DNA of 10,580 bases from Phycisphaeraceae bacterium. GTDB taxonomy: Bacteria > Planctomycetota > Phycisphaerae > Phycisphaerales > Phycisphaeraceae. The notes beneath the pieces were generated by a model. The model had not been told where the DNA came from and ran no database searches. It worked only from the letters and a program-made list of their open reading frames with translations. Of this stretch, positions 6,400 to 10,580 are shown piece after piece (the first letter of the stretch is position 1; every line of letters starts with the position of its first letter). The stretch covers positions 1 to 10,580 of the forward strand of contig JAESSU010000536.1 of NCBI GenBank assembly GCA_016763955.1. Direction: 5' to 3'. The translations under genes were made by a program, and so were the position numbers.

Positions 6400-7281
6400 A
6401 TGGACTCTGCACGCGCTCAACGTATCCTTCGTCAACATTTGCTCACGGATCACCTTTTTGGGGTGAATATTGTGCCTACTTCAGGCTCATCTGTGACATC
6501 TGCTTCCGTTGCCTTAGAGTCTCAAAGCAGTGACGCTCCCCCGGATTCCCTGTCGCAACATCCCCGTGAATTTTTTCACTTACAGGCCGCGTCTCCTGTC
6601 GTTGTGCCGCACGACTTAACGCATGCAGGTGAGTCGATATGGTCTAAAATTACAATTCCCAATGCCGCAGGTAATGCGTCACTTAATACAGATGAAAAGC
6701 AGCAGTTGCTCGACCAGATTAACCAACTGGAAGTGACAAGTTGCCAACAATGTGATTTGTGTCAAGCACGCACTCAGACGGTCTTTGGTGAAGGCTCTGC
6801 CAAAGCGGATCTGATGTTCATTGGCGAAGGCCCAGGGCGTGATGAAGACCAGCAAGGCCGTCCCATCGTCGGTAAGCCAGGTGACCTACTAGGCAAAATG
6901 ATTGTCGCGATGGGATTTAAGCCAGAAGAAGTCTATATCGCCAATGTGGTGAAATGTCGTCCGCCTAATAACCGGACACCCACGCTTAGCCAAGTGCAGG
7001 CTTGTGGCGGATACCTACTAAGACAAATCGCGATTATCCAGCCCAAGGTCATTGTGACACTCGGTGGCCCGGCAGCTAATTTACTACTGGACACCACTGA
7101 GGGGATTACCAAAATCCGTGGCAACTGGCATAGCTTTGATGCGCTAAAGCCCCAGGGCCCGTCAATTGATGTGATGCCCACCTTCCATCCAAATTACCTG
7201 CTACGGTCTTATACAAAAGATAATCGAGAGAAAGTTTGGAAAGATTTACAAGCTGTGATCACTCGGTTACAAAGTAAATGA
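6400..7281 (+). CDS. Family 4 (Fe-S) uracil-DNA glycosylase
   Basis: The enzyme removes uracil from DNA as the first step of base-excision repair. Of 293 residues the conserved domain begins near 108. Before it is an N-terminal segment with a short helix (ARAQRILRQHLL) and a Ser/Pro/Gln-rich linker. Cysteines fitting the [4Fe-4S] ligands are C115/C118 (with C121 as an alternative), C186 (NVVKCRPPNNRTP) and C202 (ACGGYL); the 16-residue step between the last two is typical. Motif A is GEGPGRDEDQQGRP and motif B is PTFHPNYLLR. ATG 6400 has only a weak G-rich upstream stretch, but the N-terminal helix after it looks genuine. The gene stands alone, divergent from the lipoprotein operon and convergent with luxR. 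No inactivating change is visible. Confidence 0.92.
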   Translation: MDSARAQRILRQHLLTDHLFGVNIVPTSGSSVTSASVALESQSSDAPPDSLSQHPREFFHLQAASPVVVPHDLTHAGESIWSKITIPNAAGNASLNTDEKQQLLDQINQLEVTSCQQCDLCQARTQTVFGEGSAKADLMFIGEGPGRDEDQQGRPIVGKPGDLLGKMIVAMGFKPEEVYIANVVKCRPPNNRTPTLSQVQACGGYLLRQIAIIQPKVIVTLGGPAANLLLDTTEGITKIRGNWHSFDALKPQGPSIDVMPTFHPNYLLRSYTKDNREKVWKDLQAVITRLQSK

Positions 7282-7284
7282 TGG

Positions 7285-7389
7285 ATAATACCATTCACGA
7301 TTAAAACTTGTGCGTGATCTATATCGCGAACACAAACGTTACAAAGTCTTATGAACCGTCCACGCGTACAAAATAGACGCGATGCGTAT
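7285..7389 (+). repeat. Dispersed intergenic repeat, copy B (about 105 bp)
   Basis: This is the second copy of the element at 3925-4030, in the same orientation and starting 3 nt after the UDG stop codon. The most conserved blocks are ATAATACCA, CGATTAAAAC, TCTTATGAACCGTC and CGCGATGCGTAT. The terminal hairpin is weaker here (ACGC-GAT-GCGT). No separate rho-independent terminator is visible in this convergent gap, so the element itself may be the transcript end. Confidence 0.85.
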
Positions 7390-7410
7390 TAGCTGCAAGA
7401 AAAACAGGTA

Positions 7411-8178
7411 TTACACTGAGCCAAAAAGTGCTTGAAGTTGTTTGCGTGATCCAATGTTCATTTTGCGATAGATATTTTTGACATGCACATGAACCGTATG
7501 AGGTGAACGATGCATGCAATCAGCAATGAATTTTTCAGTCACATTTGATCGAAGCATCTCAAGGACCCGAAGTTCGGTTCGGGTGAGTTTAGCGAGTAAA
7601 TCTGTTTGGGTGGCAGACTGACTTTGGCCGGTGATAGACGATGCTGGCGAAGTCTGATCCGTGGCAGGTTTGTAGCTTTGCTTGAGTATATTACGGATCG
7701 TAGATTGGTAGCGTTGGGCTGCTTGGAAGTGTTGATCCTCAAAGAAGCTTGCATGACCACATCGTAAAAATGTAAACATCGCCCAGATGCCATGGGTCGG
7801 TTCAACTGTGATGCAGATGGCATCGACGACCTTGGTGAAGGGCTCAATAGGGTGATAAAGTCTCTGTTGAGCAAACGTGAGTTCATCCATGATTTCCCGT
7901 GGTCGAAAGACATGGTCCTTGAGTTCTTTACGTTCTACTAGACTAAATACGGATTCGTCATGGATAGGCCAGTCTTGCAGGGCGACATGGACTCCTTTGG
8001 GCAGTTCCAGCGGACGAGCATCTACGATGCAGGGATTGGGACTCGACGACTCATCAAAAAAGCGAGCCGCAGTCACCTGTGCATCCATCACAGGCGCGAG
8101 AACGCCTAGTACGTGATACAGGCTACTAAATTGCCGCGAATTGAGTTGGGCAAATATTGTTACTTCGTCTAAGCCCAC
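7411..8178 (-). CDS. LuxR-family transcriptional regulator
   Basis: The 255-residue protein ends in a LuxR/GerE-type DNA-binding domain at about 195-255: LTRTELRVLEML, then the helix-turn-helix FIADCMHRSPHTVHVHVKNI (217-236) and YRKMNIGSRKQL. The first 165 residues are a probable sensor or dimerization region that I do not recognise. It shows no receiver-type Asp pocket and no autoinducer-binding signature, and it may be GAF/PAS-like. A Gln/Ser/Thr-rich linker (170-192) separates the two parts. The start is a GTG at 8176-8178 with only a weak GGA upstream; an internal ATG at codon 31 is the alternative. The gene is divergent from fliD across a 605-bp region, so it could regulate itself, fliD or both, but no binding site is identified. 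Confidence 0.88.
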   Translation of the reverse strand: MGLDEVTIFAQLNSRQFSSLYHVLGVLAPVMDAQVTAARFFDESSSPNPCIVDARPLELPKGVHVALQDWPIHDESVFSLVERKELKDHVFRPREIMDELTFAQQRLYHPIEPFTKVVDAICITVEPTHGIWAMFTFLRCGHASFFEDQHFQAAQRYQSTIRNILKQSYKPATDQTSPASSITGQSQSATQTDLLAKLTRTELRVLEMLRSNVTEKFIADCMHRSPHTVHVHVKNIYRKMNIGSRKQLQALFGSV

Positions 8179-8484
8179 GTTTGGTTCCGTCCGTTAGGTT
8201 CTGGTTGTTGAAGAATATTGTCTATTGCCCCGTTAATTGCAAAAGCCAATTGGGTTCTTCATTATGAATGATTATGTATCAATTTCCATTCCATGCAAGC
8301 TCCAAAATCAAGGTAGGGTAAAGAGTTAGGGGGTTTAAAATCATAAAGTCGGTTGTCAGTCTTGCTAGAACGATGAAGATATATAAATTATTGATTTTAA
8401 TAGTCTAATAGTTTTATTCTAAGGTGTTCATGCATTGCTCCATCTCAATAGTTGAGACTGAAAAGTATGCTATTTGATTGGTTG

Positions 8485-8530
8485 TTGAAAAAATATTGAT
8501 CTAAAATTACCCTTTTAAGGGTATATAAAA
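8485..8530 (+). promoter_or_regulatory. Candidate promoter with overlapping operator-like palindrome
   Basis: TACCCTT-TT-AAGGGTA at 8508-8523 is a perfect 7-bp dyad with a 2-bp centre, the size of a dimeric repressor site. It lies between TTGATC (8496-8501) or TTGAAA (8485-8490) as -35 candidates and TATATA/TATAAA (8522-8529) as -10 candidates. The spacings are not ideal (20 nt or more), so the promoter call is weak. The palindrome itself is directly visible. Confidence 0.35.
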
Positions 8531-8627
8531 TAACCGCATTCTAGTCCCTAGTGGCATGTGATCAGGGTTGGTTTTAAGGTTTTGGCTAAATGACAATCAT
8601 ATCTTTATTAATTTTGAGGCTCGGATT

Positions 8628-8656
8628 TCAAGTTGGCGTTTGTCAGTGGTCGATAA
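8628..8656 (+). promoter_or_regulatory. Weak sigma-28 (FliA)-like promoter candidate for fliD
   Basis: TCAAGTTG (8628-8635) matches six of eight positions of TAAAGTTT, and GTCGATAA (8649-8656) matches seven of eight of GCCGATAA. The spacer is 13 nt instead of the usual 11, which weakens the call. It is about 128 nt upstream of the fliD start. Flagellar filament-cap genes are often under FliA control, so the position makes sense. Confidence 0.25.
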
Positions 8657-8690
8657 CTAAAAAATGGATGTTGTGTTACATCATTGAGTA

Positions 8691-8751
8691 ACCGATATTT
8701 AATAACGCAGACAATGCTTATCGGTGTCTGATATCTTTCGTATCAGATTTT
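8691..8751 (+). promoter_or_regulatory. Two consecutive hairpins in the fliD leader, the second followed by TTTT
   Basis: ACCGATA (8691-8697) pairs with TATCGGT (8719-8725) across a 21-nt loop. One base later TCTGATA (8727-8733) pairs with TATCAGA (8741-8747) across a 7-nt loop, and TTTT follows at 8748-8751. The second hairpin is AT-rich and so only a weak terminator. The pair could be an attenuator, an mRNA-stabilising leader, or DNA sites for a dimeric protein. Confidence 0.4.
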
Positions 8752-8783
8752 AAGCCGTTTAGAAGCATTTAGGATGATTTAAT

Positions 8784-10580
8784 ATGGGTACTATTACAAG
8801 CAGCGTCGGCCTGATCAGTGGCATTGATTCGGGTGCACTCATTGATCAGCTTATGCAGATTGAATCTCGTCCCGTGACGCTGATTGAAAATCGCAACGCT
8901 GTGCTAGAAGAACAGCAGACCGCGTTTCAGGAAATCAACAGCCTGCTCGTGACGATGAAGCTCTCGTCTGACAAAATTGCCAACCTCAATACCTTTCGTG
9001 GTACCACGGTCACGAGTTCCAATGAAAGTGTCATGACCGCAGAAAGTAGAAGTTCTGCAGTACCAGGTACCTATGATTTTGTGGTTAGCCAACTTGTCTC
9101 CACACAACAGATAGTGACCTCAGGGTTTGCTGATAGTGATCTGACAGCTATTGCGCCCAGTGGGGGCACTTTTACGTTTGAATTTGGTGATGGCGGACTT
9201 ACAAGCAATACAGAATTAAGCCAAATCAATGGTGGCGAAGGTTTCGTACGTGGGAAAATTCGCATCACCGACCGTAGTGGAACTACTGAAATTGTGGATC
9301 TGAGTACCGCGACAACCGTTGACGATGTGCTTGATGCAATCAACAATGCAACCAACATCAGTGTGACGGCTTCTGTGCGCGGTGACGGTTTTGTGATTGA
9401 AGATAATACCGGGCAAACCATATCCAACCTTATCATCGCTGATCAAGGGACAACCGCGACTGCGACTGCCTTGGGCTTGGTGGACACTGTCGCTACCAAT
9501 ACCCTCACAGGCCAAGATGTGAACACCATTGGCGTTAACTCGCTGCTCTCAATAATTAATGATGGCAATGGTGTGAATTTTGAAACAGCTTCTGATCTGC
9601 GGATCACGTTGCGAGATGGCAGTACCATTGATGCTAATTTTTCCACTGAAACCACCCTCGGCGATATCGTCGATACCCTCAATGCGGTGGGCGGAGTCAA
9701 TCTGACTGCTTCAATTAATAGTCAAGGCACAGGTCTGCAAATCGTTGACCTAACATCAGGGGCAACCACCACCAAAGTCACCGCCCTTAACGGTTCTAGT
9801 GCAGCAGCAGACTTGGGATTACTCAGAACAGATATTAACAATGATGGAACCCTTGAAGGCGACCGTGTCATTGCAGCATTGAATTCCAAATTACTCAAGT
9901 CCTTAAGAGGTGGCCAAGGAGTCACACAGAATTTTGCACTGGCGCCTCAAGTGCTCGACGGAACGACACTGTTAAGCAATTTTTTCAATGGAGCAGGTCT
10001 ATCCACCACCGGTGATACGGTTCAAGACGTTCGTATCACTCACAAAAATACCGTAACGATTACAAATTTGGATATTGATCCTGCAACAAACGTGCAGGAA
10101 TTGATTGATCTGGTGAACACAACGTTTTCTGGCAATCTTAGCTTGACCATTGAAGGCACTTCGCTGCGATTGACGGATAACACGGGGGGGGTTCAGGACT
10201 TTGGTTTTTCTAATTTTACGTCCAACGACGTTGCAGGTGAATTGGGGTTTGGCCCGGGTGTCATTGCTGGAACCACTGTTCTGGGTAACGATCTGAATCC
10301 TGCTAGGCTTCCCACGCAAGATTACGGTCCTGGCCAAATTAGTATTACCAACTCCGCGGGGACAACCACGGAAGTGGATCTGACTGCTGCACGAAGTGTT
10401 AGTGATCTACTGGAAATTATCAATAACTCAGGTGCGGGCGTTGAAGCCGAGCTAAATGCAGCAGGGAACGGTCTGGTTTTTAATGATACCGCAGCCGGAG
10501 CAGGCAGTTTGGTCATTGCTGATATCGGCGGGGGGATTGCATCGGAACTTAACTTTGCAGGAACTTACTCTGGGGGTAAA
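8784..10580 (+). CDS. fliD: Flagellar hook-associated protein 2 (filament cap), 3'-truncated by the window
   Basis: FliD is exported by the flagellar type III system and forms the cap under which flagellin folds onto the growing filament. An open frame of 599 codons runs off the window. The N-terminus has the FliD_N signature, with SSVGLISGIDSGALIDQLMQ followed by IESRPVTLIE and a helical stretch to about residue 70. After that come four flagellin hook IN-like units at about residues 149-238, 254-350, 396-490 and 500-590. They share an L..LN.G-type lead, a strand like GKIRITDRSGTTEIVDL, then VDDVLDAINN and a Leu-Gly-rich end (ALGL, DLGL, ELGF, ELNF). Typical FliD proteins have fewer such units and about 450-700 residues in all, so the full protein is probably long. 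No cysteine occurs in the visible part, as is usual for exported flagellar proteins. AGGA at 8771-8774 supports the ATG. The conserved C-terminal FliD domain lies beyond the window. Confidence 0.93.
   Translation, partial: MGTITSSVGLISGIDSGALIDQLMQIESRPVTLIENRNAVLEEQQTAFQEINSLLVTMKLSSDKIANLNTFRGTTVTSSNESVMTAESRSSAVPGTYDFVVSQLVSTQQIVTSGFADSDLTAIAPSGGTFTFEFGDGGLTSNTELSQINGGEGFVRGKIRITDRSGTTEIVDLSTATTVDDVLDAINNATNISVTASVRGDGFVIEDNTGQTISNLIIADQGTTATATALGLVDTVATNTLTGQDVNTIGVNSLLSIINDGNGVNFETASDLRITLRDGSTIDANFSTETTLGDIVDTLNAVGGVNLTASINSQGTGLQIVDLTSGATTTKVTALNGSSAAADLGLLRTDINNDGTLEGDRVIAALNSKLLKSLRGGQGVTQNFALAPQVLDGTTLLSNFFNGAGLSTTGDTVQDVRITHKNTVTITNLDIDPATNVQELIDLVNTTFSGNLSLTIEGTSLRLTDNTGGVQDFGFSNFTSNDVAGELGFGPGVIAGTTVLGNDLNPARLPTQDYGPGQISITNSAGTTTEVDLTAARSVSDLLEIINNSGAGVEAELNAAGNGLVFNDTAAGAGSLVIADIGGGIASELNFAGTYSGGK

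Larger units (their letters stand above)
8179..8783. promoter_or_regulatory. AT-rich 605-bp divergent region between luxR and fliD
   Basis: No gene longer than a few dozen codons is seen. The region contains a 7+2+7 palindrome at 8508-8523 beside a TATATAAAAT tract, a sigma-28-like site near 8628-8656, two consecutive hairpins at 8691-8747, and a distant GAAGAA/TTCTTC pair at 8209-8215 and 8255-8261. AGGA at 8771-8774 is the fliD ribosome binding site, 9 nt before the ATG. The length and density of dyads suggest regulated transcription of fliD, and perhaps of luxR, but no single promoter is certain. Confidence 0.5.

Noticed and set aside
7286..7413. TAATACC (7286-7292) and GGTATTA (7407-7413) as terminal inverted repeats of a mobile element around copy B
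   Set aside because: Copy A has no matching right end, and seven bases is short enough for chance; the right motif also overlaps the luxR stop codon.
8373..8408. 11-codon hydrophobic ORF starting MKIYKLLILIV
   Set aside because: It is too short, has no Shine-Dalgarno site and lies in AT-rich DNA where such frames are expected by chance.
9071..10516. Series of minus-strand ORFs of 64-121 codons opposite fliD
   Set aside because: The plus strand is open throughout with FliD motifs. The minus ORFs are fragmented, overlap each other and have Ser/Val/Thr-rich shadow composition.
1..10580. CRISPR array, tRNA, rRNA or insertion sequence
   Set aside because: No regularly spaced direct repeats, no cloverleaf-like sequences and no transposase motifs were seen on either strand.

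Overview
The window is about 10.6 kb of moderate-GC (roughly 47-49% by eye) bacterial chromosome with ordinary gene density. It has a truncated gene at each edge. Housekeeping families sit beside an RsbW/RsbV-like pair, an MlaE permease, a HEAT-repeat lipoprotein and a long FliD. Several genes lack a clear Shine-Dalgarno site. This mix suggests a flagellated, diderm member of the Planctomycetota, perhaps Phycisphaerae-like. That placement is an inference from family impressions, with no marker gene to confirm it.

Layout. Positions 1-895 (+) hold the 3' part of ribF (riboflavin kinase/FAD synthetase), split by an apparent one-base frameshift near 186-194. It is followed 24 nt later by a DHH/DHHA1 phosphoesterase of the NrnA type (920-1927, +). 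Positions 1928-2221 are non-coding and carry a 26-bp-arm inverted repeat, then the ilvD leader. ilvD (dihydroxy-acid dehydratase) occupies 2222-3928 (+). The convergent gap 3929-4143 holds copy A of a dispersed repeat and a strong bidirectional terminator hairpin.

A minus-strand operon runs from 6213 down to 4144. In transcription order it encodes a HEAT-like lipoprotein, a GHKL anti-sigma-type kinase, a STAS protein and an MlaE-type permease. A divergent gap (6214-6399) leads to a family 4 uracil-DNA glycosylase (6400-7281, +). The convergent gap 7282-7410 holds copy B of the repeat. A LuxR-type regulator lies at 7411-8178 (-). An AT-rich 605-bp region with several dyads precedes fliD (8784 to the window end, +).

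How the genes may work together. The kinase and STAS protein look like a partner-switching pair, with no sigma factor or PP2C phosphatase in the window. The STAS protein lies directly upstream of an MlaE permease that has no MlaF or MlaD beside it. Since MlaB, the natural partner of the Mla permease/ATPase core, is itself a STAS protein, the operon could link partner-switch phosphorylation to lipid transport. This is the most system-like feature of the window and remains a hypothesis. The other items most worth checking are the ribF frameshift, the His-to-Arg change in DHH motif I, and the two families of intergenic repeats.
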